Assembly (NCBI RefSeq): GCF_009857135.1
Contig: NZ_CP047318.1
Span: forward strand, 5,518,001 to 5,582,000
Length of the DNA stretch: 64,000 nucleotides
Source: Streptomyces sp. HM190
GTDB lineage: Bacteria > Actinomycetota > Actinomycetes > Streptomycetales > Streptomycetaceae
Direction of reading: 5' to 3'
The position numbers and the translations under genes are program-made. Below are positions 15,805 to 24,906 of this stretch, piece after piece. The notes under the pieces are model-generated. The model ran no database searches and was not told the origin of the DNA. It worked only from the letters and a program-made list of their open reading frames with translations. Position 1 is the stretch's first letter; each line of letters starts with the position of its first letter.

Positions 15805-18800
15805 TCACCGGGGGCCCGTCGTCACCGCCACCCCCATCACCTCGCGGGCGTGCCGGTTCGGCACCATGCCGAGGGTCCACGCGCGCCAGCCGGCCTCCAG
15901 GTTCACCCCGCGTTCGAGGAGCAGCCCGTACGCCTCGACGTACTCGGTGAGCTTCTCGTCCCGCAGCGGGTGGGGCGTGCGGGACAGCTGGGCGAGTTCC
16001 TCCTGGGCCACGGCCGTGCCGATCTCGACGCCGCCCGGGGCGCCGTACGGCAGCATCGTGCAGCGCAGGAAGCGCGCCCAGTCCTCGCCCCGGCGGTCGC
16101 CGTAGGAGGCGAACAGGCGCGTGGCCTCGTCGCACAGGGCGAGCGCCTGCGGGATGCGGGCGTTTCCCGCGTCCACGACCGCCAGCTCCAGACAGGTCCA
16201 CGCCTCGCCGTGGGCGACGCCGATGCGCTGGAAGTCGGCGCGGGCGTCGACCAGCAGCTGGCGGGCGAAGCCCGAGTTGCGCAGCGACCCCGTCTGCACG
16301 GCCCGCTGGTCCCGGGTGACCCGCGCCGAATGATGCCGGGCGCAGGCCAGGCCGTACACGTCACGCATCCGCGAGAACATCGTCCGTGACCGCTCCAGCT
16401 CCCTGACCGCCTGGTCGAGGTTGCCCGTCTCCTCCAAGGACTGGCCCAGGTAGTAGCCGGTCCACGCCTCGCCGCGGGCGTCCTCGTTGTCGCGGTGGTG
16501 GCCGAGCGCCTGACGGAGACCGTCGACCGCGGCGGACGGGTCACCGGCGACGAGACGGGCCCGCGCGAGCTGCGTCATGCTCCATGCCTGGCCACGCGCG
16601 TCACGGGTACGGCCGAACAGGTCCAGCGCGGTGCGCAGCTCGCTCTCCGCGCGCGGCACGTCGGCCATGCGCAGCAGCAGCTGGCCGAGCTGGAAGTGCG
16701 CCCAGCCCTCACCGTGCAGGGACTCCTGCTCGCGGTGGACGACGAGGGCGCGGTTCAGCAGGTCCAGCGCGTCCGCGAGCCGGGAGCGGTCCCGTTCCAC
16801 CGCTGCCAGCGCGTGCATCGTCCAGGCGCGGTCGGCCGCCAGCTGGGGCACCGCCTGCATGTCCAGGGCCTCGTGGAGCTTGGCCGCCGCCTCGGTCAGA
16901 TTGCCCTGGTGGTGCAGGGTGATGCCGAGCGAGCACAGGGCCCGGGCGGCACCCGCGTCGTGGTTGGTCTCCATGTACAGGTCGACCACCGACGCCAGCG
17001 TCGTACGGGCCTTGTCCAGCTCGCCCAGCTGACGGGCCGCGATCCCCGTACGCCACTGCACCGAGCGGGTCAGCAGCCCCTGGTCCACCGACTGGGCCAG
17101 CTCGCTCAGCTCGCCGAGCCGGTAGAGGTCGCCGCGCAGCAGGCAGTAGTCGCACAGCGCGCCCAGCAGACTCAGGACGGCCGCCTGGTTCACGCCCTCG
17201 GCGTGCCGCAGCGTGGACGTGATGAAGCTCGTCTCGTCGTCCAGCCAGCGCAGCGCCTCGTCCAGCGACACGAAGCCGTGCGAGCCGAAGCGGTCCGAGC
17301 GGGTCGACATGTTGCCGTCGACCAGGCGCAGCACCGAGTCGGCGAGGTCCGCGTAGGTGACGATCAGGCGCTCCTGCGCGGCCGTGCGCTCGCTCGGCTC
17401 CTCCTCGTCCACCAGCCGGGCCTGCGCGAACGCGCGCACCAGGTCGTGCAGCCGGTACCGGTTGCCGTGCACATGGTCGACCAGCCCGGCGCGGGCCAGC
17501 GCGGTGAGATGGCGGGTCGCCTCCGTCTCGTCCGTGGCGAGCAGCGACGCGGCCGCCGCCGCGCCCAGTGAGGCCCGGCCCGCCAGCGCGAGCCTCCGCA
17601 GCAGCCGGCGCGACGGCTCCGACTGGTCGGTGTACCGCAGCCACAGCGCGCGCTCGACCGGGTCGACCGGGCCGTACGCGCCGAGGTCCGCGGCGAGCTG
17701 ACGGGGCGTACGCGGGCCGAGGGACGAACCGGCGACGCGCAGCGCGAGCGGCAGACCGCCGCACAACTGCCGGATGCGGGAGAGGGATTCGACGTCGTAC
17801 GCGGGCGCGGAGCCCGTCGGGGGCGCGCCCGCGTGCGCCCCGGCCGACAGGACGGAGGCGTCCTGGGCCGCCGTGCCCAGCAGTTCCCGCGTGCCGTCGC
17901 CGTCCAGCGCCTCGACGGGCAGCTGGTGCACCCAGGCGCGAAGGTCGGCGGGCAGGGCCAGCGGGGCGCGGGCGGTGACGAGGACCAGGCTGTCGGAGCG
18001 TTCCGGTATGAGCGTGCGGACCTGCTCGGGGTCGGAGGCGTCGTCCAGGACGATCGTGACCGGCAGCGCCGTCAGATGCTGGTGGTACAGCTCGCTCAGC
18101 CGCTTGACCTGCTGGTCCTGCGAGGTGCGCTCTCGGAACAGCAACTGCTCGCGGGGCGCGCCGAGCCGGTTCAGCAGGTGCATCAGCGCGTCCCGCGTCG
18201 ACAGCGGGGTCTCCCCGGGGCTGTCGGCGCGCAGATCGACGACGCAGGCGCCGCGGAAGTGGTCCCGCAGGTCGTGGGAGGCGTGGACGGCGAGCGTGGT
18301 GCGGCCGGAGCCGGGCACGCCGTGCAGGACGACCACCGTCGGGCGGGTCTCGGTCTCGGCGCGGGCCGCCTGCACCCACTGGCGGATCCTCGCCATCTCC
18401 GTCCGCCGGCCGGCGAACCGATGGTCCGTCTCCGGGAGTTGGGCGAAGGACTGCTCCAGCACGTTGCGCCGGCGGGCCGCCGCGCTCTTGTCGGCGCCCC
18501 GCAGCCGCGGCGCCTTCTTCTTCGGGGTGGCTGCGGCCAGGAGGCGCTGCTGGTCGAGGAACGGGCGTATCCCGCGCACCTCCAGTGCCGTCAGCCACTG
18601 CAACCGCAGCTGCTCCGGTCCGCCGGGCTGGCCCAGGGCGCCCGCGTGGTGGTGGGCGGCCGGAAGGTGCGAGGCGGTCACCTTCAGCACCGTCGCGACG
18701 GCGCTCGCGACGCCGACGATCAGTCCGGTGCTCACGGCGGTGCCCGCGTCGACGCCGAACGCCAGGTCGGTCACCACGGCGGTTCCGGCGGCGACGGCCG

Positions 18801-19053
18801 CCACCAGCAAGGGAGTTCCGGAGCCCTCCCGCGCGTAGCGCTGGCCGAAGGTCAGCCTGCCCGACTCCGACTCGTCCAGCGCGCGGGTGTACGCCTCGTA
18901 CTCCTCCGCCGCGTTCTGCGCCATCGTGTCCAGGGCGGCCCGTGCGCGCCCCAGCAGGACGACGCCGTCGGTACGGCCACCGGACCTGCGGACCTCCTCC
19001 TCGACCGCCCGGACCAGCAGCCGTTCGGCCTCCCCCCGGTGGCTGTCCCGCAT
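15805..19053 (-). CDS. STAND-type NB-ARC/TPR ATPase with membrane hairpin
   Basis: This 1082-residue protein has, in order, a helical N-terminus (1-75), a hydrophobic hairpin (about 80-125), an NB-ARC/AAA ATPase (about 215-560) and a long C-terminal TPR array (about 650-1060, with TPR-like phrases such as GEAWTGYYLGQSLEETGNL). Walker A reads GVPGSGRTTLA (245-255), with Arg251 in place of the usual Lys; Walker B is PVTIVLDDASD; CGGLPLALRVAGS is the GxP motif. STAND proteins are signal-driven switches, from AfsR-like regulators to phage sensors, but no DNA-binding or nuclease domain is present. The ATG at 19053 follows AAGGGGGACGTGTG. The gene stands alone. The role is unknown. Confidence 0.85.
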   Translation of the reverse strand: MRDSHRGEAERLLVRAVEEEVRRSGGRTDGVVLLGRARAALDTMAQNAAEEYEAYTRALDESESGRLTFGQRYAREGSGTPLLVAAVAAGTAVVTDLAFGVDAGTAVSTGLIVGVASAVATVLKVTASHLPAAHHHAGALGQPGGPEQLRLQWLTALEVRGIRPFLDQQRLLAAATPKKKAPRLRGADKSAAARRRNVLEQSFAQLPETDHRFAGRRTEMARIRQWVQAARAETETRPTVVVLHGVPGSGRTTLAVHASHDLRDHFRGACVVDLRADSPGETPLSTRDALMHLLNRLGAPREQLLFRERTSQDQQVKRLSELYHQHLTALPVTIVLDDASDPEQVRTLIPERSDSLVLVTARAPLALPADLRAWVHQLPVEALDGDGTRELLGTAAQDASVLSAGAHAGAPPTGSAPAYDVESLSRIRQLCGGLPLALRVAGSSLGPRTPRQLAADLGAYGPVDPVERALWLRYTDQSEPSRRLLRRLALAGRASLGAAAAASLLATDETEATRHLTALARAGLVDHVHGNRYRLHDLVRAFAQARLVDEEEPSERTAAQERLIVTYADLADSVLRLVDGNMSTRSDRFGSHGFVSLDEALRWLDDETSFITSTLRHAEGVNQAAVLSLLGALCDYCLLRGDLYRLGELSELAQSVDQGLLTRSVQWRTGIAARQLGELDKARTTLASVVDLYMETNHDAGAARALCSLGITLHHQGNLTEAAAKLHEALDMQAVPQLAADRAWTMHALAAVERDRSRLADALDLLNRALVVHREQESLHGEGWAHFQLGQLLLRMADVPRAESELRTALDLFGRTRDARGQAWSMTQLARARLVAGDPSAAVDGLRQALGHHRDNEDARGEAWTGYYLGQSLEETGNLDQAVRELERSRTMFSRMRDVYGLACARHHSARVTRDQRAVQTGSLRNSGFARQLLVDARADFQRIGVAHGEAWTCLELAVVDAGNARIPQALALCDEATRLFASYGDRRGEDWARFLRCTMLPYGAPGGVEIGTAVAQEELAQLSRTPHPLRDEKLTEYVEAYGLLLERGVNLEAGWRAWTLGMVPNRHAREVMGVAVTTGPR

Positions 19054-19289
19054 CACACGTCCCCCTTCGCCGAAACGGCTTTCCCAGGCCAGTGTGGAGC
19101 GGATGGGGCGCACTGGCGAGAGGGCGTGGATCAGCCCGGGGTCGCATGCGCGGGCGCACGGGCGGTCGTGCGGACGTGTGAACCACGGTGCCACGACGCC
19201 GTGTTCGGGGTGCGTCGCGTTCCGGGCGCATCGGCCGTGGCTGCAGTCGGCCGGACTGCCGTGAGCCGTGGCCAGGCCGCCGTCAGTCG

Positions 19290-20312
19290 TCAGCCGGTCG
19301 GCCGGAACGGGTCCGTACGAGGGCCGTGGGCGCCGGCCCGCAGCAGGGCGGCGCCCGCGGGGGCCAGGGTGTGCAGGACGGACTGGCCCCGGCGGTGGCT
19401 GAGGATGAGGCCGGCGTCGCGCAGGACGGTGGTGTGGCGGGTGGCCGCGGCGGCCGAGACCCCCGCGGCACGGGCGAGTTCACCGGTTGTGGCGCCGGTC
19501 GCGGCCGCCTGGAGGATGACCGCGCGGGTCGCGCCGAGAAGCGCCGACAGCGGGGCCCGTGCCTGCCGGGCGTCGGCGTCGGCGGCGCGGGGAGCCCGGT
19601 GGCGCAGCGGATAGGCGAGGACGGGCGGAAGAGCCGAGTCGGCCAGCGACACCGGGGCACCCCAGCAGAAGTACGACGGCACGAGGGTGAGGCCGCGCCC
19701 CCGCAGGTACAGATCGCGGTCCTCGGCGGCGTACTCCACCGACAGCGTGGGGGGTTGCCAGCGCATGGACGGTCCCAGCCCGGCCAGGAGTCCGTGGACG
19801 CCGCCCTCCAGCAGGGCGCGGGCGCGGACGGAGCGGTCGGCGTCGACGTGCGCCTGGATGTGCTCGCCGTGGGGGCGGAGGGCGACGTCGTAGTAGGTCC
19901 GGACCGTCCGGACGAACTCCTCGCGCTCCCGGCTGTCGGCCAGTCCCCGCGACCACGCGGGCGCACCGCTCACCCGGTCCAGAAGGGCGATTTCTCGCAG
20001 CACCCGTCGGCGCGGAATGCCGAGGATCGCGTCCAGGCCCGCCTCCAGGCCCTCGGAGGATTCACCTGGTGTCAGGAAATCCGGAAAATAGGCGCCCCGT
20101 GGATAAAGAGGCAGTAAGACATTGCGGACGGTGGGAGCGAGCCCCTTGTCGTGAAGATCCGCGCGTGCGGTTCGATGCCAGTCCGCGTACGACCACAGCC
20201 CGCGACGGCTTTGGAAACGGCGGAGGCTGAAATAGATCTCCCAGAGCGGATCGGGCCGTCCCATGACCTTGACGCGGGCGAGATCGGCGTCCGTGAAGTG
20301 TATGCGGAGCAT
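19290..20312 (-). CDS. ArsR-type winged-helix regulator with large N-terminal domain (DUF5937-like)
   Basis: The 340-residue protein begins MLRIHFTDADLARVKVMGRPDPLWEIYFSL in outline, the typical opening of a streptomycete family (DUF5937-like) in which about 240 residues of unknown fold precede an ArsR winged helix. The HTH is at the C-terminus: TTGELARAAGVSAAAATRHTTVLRDAGLILSHRRGQSVLHTLAPAG. No metal-binding CxC is seen, so a ligand or redox signal other than metal is likely. ATG at 20312 has only a weak ribosome site. It is divergent from the peptidoglycan-binding protein gene 184 bp away, which is a possible target. Confidence 0.8.
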   Translation of the reverse strand: MLRIHFTDADLARVKVMGRPDPLWEIYFSLRRFQSRRGLWSYADWHRTARADLHDKGLAPTVRNVLLPLYPRGAYFPDFLTPGESSEGLEAGLDAILGIPRRRVLREIALLDRVSGAPAWSRGLADSREREEFVRTVRTYYDVALRPHGEHIQAHVDADRSVRARALLEGGVHGLLAGLGPSMRWQPPTLSVEYAAEDRDLYLRGRGLTLVPSYFCWGAPVSLADSALPPVLAYPLRHRAPRAADADARQARAPLSALLGATRAVILQAAATGATTGELARAAGVSAAAATRHTTVLRDAGLILSHRRGQSVLHTLAPAGAALLRAGAHGPRTDPFRPTG

Positions 20313-20496
20313 GCGATTCCCGTCGTGGAACTGGGCTTTTTCACGTGGACGCAAAAGTATTTCGATGTGGCGGGGAGGGTGACAAGGTGCGCACAGAAAC
20401 CGCATCACGGATCGACCGAAAACCAGTCCGGAGGGACGGTGGCGGCCCGGATCATCATCGTTTCGGGTGCTGCCCCACGACCCCAAGGGGGAATGC

Positions 20497-20961
20497 ATGC
20501 GACCGAATGTCATGGCACGGACGTTCGTCGGCCTCACCGCCGTCGTCGGAATCGCCGCAGGGACGCTGGCCGGTGCGAGCACCGGTTTCGCGGCCTCCGA
20601 GTCGGCTCCCGGGCAGGCGGTGACCGCCGACGCCGGAGTACTCGCCGTGGTCAACCTCGGCCTGAGCACCAACCAGGCCAAGGGCGTCCAGCGCTGGCTG
20701 CGGGCCGAGTGGGGTTACACCGACTCGATCGACGGCGAGTTGGGCACCAACAGCTGGAAGGCGTTCCAGCGCCACCTCAAGGCGTACCACGGCTACGGCG
20801 GTGCCATCGACGGCGTCGTCGGCAGCGGCACGGTGAGCGCGCTGCAGCGCTTCCTGAAGAACAACGGCTGGGGCTACACCGGCGCCATCGACGGCCAGGC
20901 CGGACCCCAGACCCAGGCGGCGTTCAAGACGTTCGCCAACTGGTGCGTCAGCAACTACTAG
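20497..20961 (+). CDS. Secreted peptidoglycan-binding protein
   Basis: The 154-residue protein has a signal peptide (about 1-31, ending GASTGFAA) and two peptidoglycan-binding-like repeats. Each repeat reads like AKGVQRWLRAEWGYTDSIDG and SALQRFLKNNGWGYTGAIDG, close to PG_binding_1 helical units. No catalytic domain is attached, so it probably acts as a wall-binding or accessory protein. AAGGGGGAATGC precedes the ATG at 20497. It is divergent from the ArsR-type regulator and followed by a GC-rich gap. Confidence 0.88.
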   Translation: MRPNVMARTFVGLTAVVGIAAGTLAGASTGFAASESAPGQAVTADAGVLAVVNLGLSTNQAKGVQRWLRAEWGYTDSIDGELGTNSWKAFQRHLKAYHGYGGAIDGVVGSGTVSALQRFLKNNGWGYTGAIDGQAGPQTQAAFKTFANWCVSNY

Positions 20962-21102
20962 GCCCTGCCACGAGCCGAGCGGCGCCGCCCCCGACCCCGT
21001 CGGGCCGCGCGCCGCCCGGTGGGCCGGCGCCCCAGCCGACGGCGGCCACCTGCTCCCAGGGGGGAACGTCCGCGCCGGGGAGCCCGGCCCGGGGGAGAAG
21101 CC

Positions 21103-21288
21103 GTGCGCGGACGCGCCCACCGCCCGGAGCCGCACGCCGTCGCCGCCACCCCCGTGAGCGCGCCGGGGCGCCGCAAGGTGATCACGGTCGAGCCCGCCAC
21201 GCGGCCCGGGGACCACACCCCGATCCTGGAGCGGCACGAGTTCGACCGGCTGTCGCGGAAGGACACGGCCGTCCCGCGCGGGCACTGA
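21103..21288 (+). CDS. Small hypothetical protein
   Basis: A GTG at 21103 is preceded by GGGGGAGAAGCC and opens a 61-residue frame. The C-terminal half looks protein-like (RKVITVEPATRPGDHTPILERHEFDRLSRKD in outline), unlike the Arg/Pro-rich noise around it. No family is known to me. It lies between the peptidoglycan-binding gene and the YyaL-type gene, 80 bp before the latter. It could instead be a remnant. Confidence 0.4.
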   Translation: MRGRAHRPEPHAVAATPVSAPGRRKVITVEPATRPGDHTPILERHEFDRLSRKDTAVPRGH

Positions 21289-21368
21289 GCCGGTGCCCTG
21301 CCGCCCCGTTCGTGCGCTGCCCTGTGGCGCACGGGTGAGGCGGAGGTGGTGTGCGCGAGGATGGGGGT

Positions 21369-23402
21369 ATGCCGAACCGACTTGCGCAGGCCACGTCCCC
21401 GTATCTCCTCCAGCACGCAGACAACCCCGTTGACTGGTGGCCGTGGGAGGCCGGCGCGTTCGAGGAAGCCCGCCGGCGCAACGTCCCCGTGTTCCTGAGC
21501 GTCGGCTACAGCGCGTGCCACTGGTGCCATGTCATGGCGCACGAGTCGTTCGAGGACGACGTCGCCGCGGCGTACATGAACGAGCATTTCGTGTCCGTCA
21601 AGGTGGACCGTGAAGAGCGGCCCGACGTGGACGCCGTCTACATGGAGGCCGTGCAGGCCGCCACGGGACAGGGCGGCTGGCCCATGTCCGTGTTCATGAC
21701 GCCGGACGGGGAGCCGTTCTACTTCGGCACGTACTTCCCGCCGGAACCCCGCCACGGGATGCCGTCCTTCCGGCAGGTGCTGGAGGGGGTGCGGGCTGCC
21801 TGGGCGGAGCGGCGGGACGAGGTCGCCGAGGTCGCCGGGAAGATCGTCCGGGACCTGGCCGGCCGGGAGTTGAGGTTCGCCGCCGTGGAGGTGCCCGGCG
21901 AGCAGGACCTCGCCCAGGCGCTGCTCGGCCTCACCCGCGAGTACGACGCCTCCCACGGCGGCTTCGGCGGGGCGCCGAAGTTCCCGCCGTCCATGGTGAT
22001 CGAGTTCCTGCTGCGGCACGCCGCCCGCACCGGCTCCGAGGGCGCCCTGGAAATGGCGCAGGACACCTGTGAACGGATGGCTCGCGGTGGCATCTACGAC
22101 CAGCTCGGCGGGGGTTTCGCCCGCTACTCCGTGGACCGCGAGTGGGTCGTACCCCACTTCGAGAAGATGCTGTACGACAACGCCCTGCTCTGCCGGGTCT
22201 ACGCCCATCTGTGGCGGGCCACCGGCTCGGAGCTCGCCCGGCGGGTGGCGCTGGAGACCGCCGACTTCATGGTGCGGGAACTGCGCACCCCCGAGGGAGG
22301 GTTCGCCTCCGCGCTCGACGCCGACAGCGACGACGGGACCGGCCGGCACGTCGAGGGCGCCTTCTACGTGTGGACTCCGGAGCAGCTGGCCGAGGCGCTG
22401 GGGGAGGAGGACGGGCTGCTCGCCGCCCAGTACTTCGGTGTCACCGAGGAGGGCACCTTCGAGCACGGCACCTCCGTCCTGCAACTCCCCCAGCAGGAAG
22501 GCGTGTTCGACGCCGAGCGGATCGCGTCGGTGAAGGAGCGGCTGCTGCGTGCCCGTGCGGAGCGCCCCGCCCCCGGCCGGGACGACAAGGTCGTCGCCGC
22601 CTGGAACGGGCTCGCCGTCGCCGCGCTGGCCGAGACCGGCGCCTACTTCGACCGGCCCGACCTCGTGGACGCCGCCCTCACCGCCGCCGACCTCCTCGTA
22701 CGGCTGCACCTGGACGACAAGGCGCGGCTCGCCCGGACCAGCAGGGACGGGCGGACCGGGGCCCACGCGGGGGTGCTGGAGGACTACGCCGACGTCGCCG
22801 AGGGGTTCCTGGCGCTCGCCTCCGTGACCGGTGAGGGGGTGTGGCTGGAGTTCGCGGGGTTCCTGCTCGACCATGTGCTCGTCCGGTTCGTCGACGAGGA
22901 GTCGGGCGCGCTGTACGACACGGCGGCCGACGCGGAGAAGCTCATCCGGCGGCCCCAGGACCCGACCGACAACGCCGTGCCGTCGGGGTGGAGCGCGGCG
23001 GCCGGGGCGTTGCTCGCGTATGCCGCGCACACCGGGTCCGAGCCTCATCGCACCGCTGCGGAGCGGGCGTTGGGCGTGGTGAAGGCGCTCGGCCCGCGGG
23101 CGCCGAGGTTCACCGGCTGGGGGCTCGCGATCGCGGAGGCCCTGCTCGACGGCCCCCGCGAGGTCGCGGTCGTCGGACCGGACGGTGATCCGCGGACGCG
23201 GCAGCTGCACCGGGCGGCGCTGCTCGGTACGGCGCCGGGCGCGGTCGTCGCCGTGGGCGCCGCGGGCAGTGAGGAGTTGCCGCTGCTCGTGGACCGTCCG
23301 CTCGTCGGCGGTGCGCCGACGGCGTACGTCTGCCGTGACTTCACCTGTGACGCGCCGACGACGGACACCGAGCGTCTTCGTACGGTCCTTCGAGCACGGT
23401 GA
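21369..23402 (+). CDS. YyaL-type thioredoxin-domain protein (DUF255 / spermatogenesis-associated 20 family)
   Basis: The 677-residue protein starts NRLAQATSPYLLQHADNPVDWWPWE in outline, the hallmark of this family. A thioredoxin-like domain follows with CHWCHVMAHESF (CxxC) and KVDREERPDVDAVYM. The remaining 500 residues form an alpha/alpha barrel resembling glycoside-hydrolase or N-acylglucosamine epimerase folds (YDQLGGGFARYSVDREWVVPHFEKMLYDN in outline). Biochemical activity is unproven across the family. The ATG at 21369 sits behind GAGGATGGGGGT and gives the canonical start. It is probably transcribed separately from the glycosyltransferase operon 240 bp downstream. Confidence 0.93.
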   Translation: MPNRLAQATSPYLLQHADNPVDWWPWEAGAFEEARRRNVPVFLSVGYSACHWCHVMAHESFEDDVAAAYMNEHFVSVKVDREERPDVDAVYMEAVQAATGQGGWPMSVFMTPDGEPFYFGTYFPPEPRHGMPSFRQVLEGVRAAWAERRDEVAEVAGKIVRDLAGRELRFAAVEVPGEQDLAQALLGLTREYDASHGGFGGAPKFPPSMVIEFLLRHAARTGSEGALEMAQDTCERMARGGIYDQLGGGFARYSVDREWVVPHFEKMLYDNALLCRVYAHLWRATGSELARRVALETADFMVRELRTPEGGFASALDADSDDGTGRHVEGAFYVWTPEQLAEALGEEDGLLAAQYFGVTEEGTFEHGTSVLQLPQQEGVFDAERIASVKERLLRARAERPAPGRDDKVVAAWNGLAVAALAETGAYFDRPDLVDAALTAADLLVRLHLDDKARLARTSRDGRTGAHAGVLEDYADVAEGFLALASVTGEGVWLEFAGFLLDHVLVRFVDEESGALYDTAADAEKLIRRPQDPTDNAVPSGWSAAAGALLAYAAHTGSEPHRTAAERALGVVKALGPRAPRFTGWGLAIAEALLDGPREVAVVGPDGDPRTRQLHRAALLGTAPGAVVAVGAAGSEELPLLVDRPLVGGAPTAYVCRDFTCDAPTTDTERLRTVLRAR

Positions 23403-23643
23403 GCGGCTGAAAATCGCCCCTGATGTGCAGTGGCGGGTTCGAACAGCTGGCGTGAATGGGGCGAGTGTTCGGACTCGTCCGTTTGTGGTGTCTGTCGTTC
23501 GGAAACACGCTCTTTATCGGAAGAGTTCCCGGGATTCACAGTTTCCCCCTAGTCTCTGCACTGGTGCGCGACAGGAGTGACGTTCCGTCAGGAGCGTGGA
23601 CTCCCGTCGTGACAGGGGGATTTGGGATCTGGGGGGATCTTTC

Positions 23644-24906
23644 TTGCTGACGTCAGTCTTCATCGCCGTCGTCTCGCTCGCCTTGTTCTGGATGGCTGCC
23701 TTCACTCTGTGGTGGCAGATGCACGCGTGGCGCACGCCCGAGGTGCTCGCCTCCACCCGGTTCAGCAGACCCGACGGGGACGAACACGTGTCCTTCTCGC
23801 TGCTGCTGCCGGCACGCCATGAACAGGCCGTGCTCGACCACACCATCCAACGACTGCTTGAATCCAGCCACGACGACTTCGAGATCATCGTGATCGTCGG
23901 CCATGACGATCCGGAGACCACGGCGGTCGCCCGCGCGGCCGAGGCCCGCGATCCGCGCGTCCGCGTCGTCGTCGACCGCCACGAGAGGAAGAACAAGCCG
24001 AAGGCGATGAACACGGCGTTACCGCACTGCCGCGGTGACGTCGTCGGTGTCTTCGACGCCGAGGACCAGGTCCACCCGGAGCTGCTCTCCCACGTCGACC
24101 ACGCCTTCCGCACCACCGGCGCGGACGTCGTCCAGGGCGGGGTACAGCTGATCAACTTCCACTCCAGCTGGTACAGCCTGCGCAACTGCCTGGAGTACTT
24201 CTTCTGGTTCCGCTCCCGGCTGCATCTGCACGCGCAGAAAGGGTTCATCCCGCTCGGGGGCAACACCGTCTTCGTCCGCACCCAAGTGCTGCGCGACGCC
24301 GGCGGCTGGGACCCCGAGTGCCTCGCCGAGGACTGCGACCTCGGCGTCCGCCTCTCCAGCGTCGGCAAGAAGGTCGTCGTCGCCTACGACTCCGACATGG
24401 TCACCCGCGAGGAGACCCCCGGCAGCCTGATGTCGCTGATGAAGCAGCGCACCCGCTGGAACCAGGGCTTCCTCCAGGTCTACCGCAAGCGGGACTGGAA
24501 GCAACTGCCAGGATTCCGGCAGCGGTTGCTCGCCCGCTACACCCTCATGACGCCGTACCTCCAGGCCGTCTCCGGCGTGATCATCCCGCTGAACGTGGCC
24601 GTCGCGCTCTTCCTCGACGTGCCCGTCGGCGTCGCCTTCATCACCTTCCTGCCGGCCGTCACCGCACTCGTCACCTTCGTGTTCGAAGTCGTCGGACTGC
24701 ACGACTTCGGCAAGCAGTACGGCCTCCGCGTCCGGTTCTCCCACTACGTCAAGCTCGTCGTGGGCGGCCCCTTCTACCAGGTGCTCCTCGCCCTCGCCGC
24801 AGTCCGCGCCGTCTGGCGCGAGCAACGCGGCCGCAACGACTGGGAGTTGACCAGCCATGTCGGCGCACACCTTGCGAACGTGAACCGAGAGGACGTTCCC
24901 GCGTGA
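23644..24906 (+). CDS. Membrane GT2 glycosyltransferase, processive-type
   Basis: The product (420 residues from TTG 23644) has an N-terminal TM helix, a GT-A catalytic domain and three or four C-terminal TM helices. Motifs: LLLPARHEQAVLDHTI, DAEDQVHPE (donor/metal site), LGGNTVFVRTQVL, AEDCDLGVRL (ED acceptor motif) and KQRTRWNQGF (Q(R/Q)xRW). These are the D,D,D,QxxRW set of cellulose/hyaluronan-type synthases, so it may polymerise a sugar on the membrane. GGGGGG 8 bases before the TTG supports this start; a GTG at 23596 would add residues that read like ribosome-site sequence. It opens a four-gene operon; the next start overlaps its stop. Confidence 0.87.
   Translation: MLTSVFIAVVSLALFWMAAFTLWWQMHAWRTPEVLASTRFSRPDGDEHVSFSLLLPARHEQAVLDHTIQRLLESSHDDFEIIVIVGHDDPETTAVARAAEARDPRVRVVVDRHERKNKPKAMNTALPHCRGDVVGVFDAEDQVHPELLSHVDHAFRTTGADVVQGGVQLINFHSSWYSLRNCLEYFFWFRSRLHLHAQKGFIPLGGNTVFVRTQVLRDAGGWDPECLAEDCDLGVRLSSVGKKVVVAYDSDMVTREETPGSLMSLMKQRTRWNQGFLQVYRKRDWKQLPGFRQRLLARYTLMTPYLQAVSGVIIPLNVAVALFLDVPVGVAFITFLPAVTALVTFVFEVVGLHDFGKQYGLRVRFSHYVKLVVGGPFYQVLLALAAVRAVWREQRGRNDWELTSHVGAHLANVNREDVPA

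Noticed and set aside
23403..23643. Possible riboswitch or defined promoter upstream of the glycosyltransferase operon
   Set aside because: I found no recognisable -35/-10 pair with proper spacing and no riboswitch core motif.
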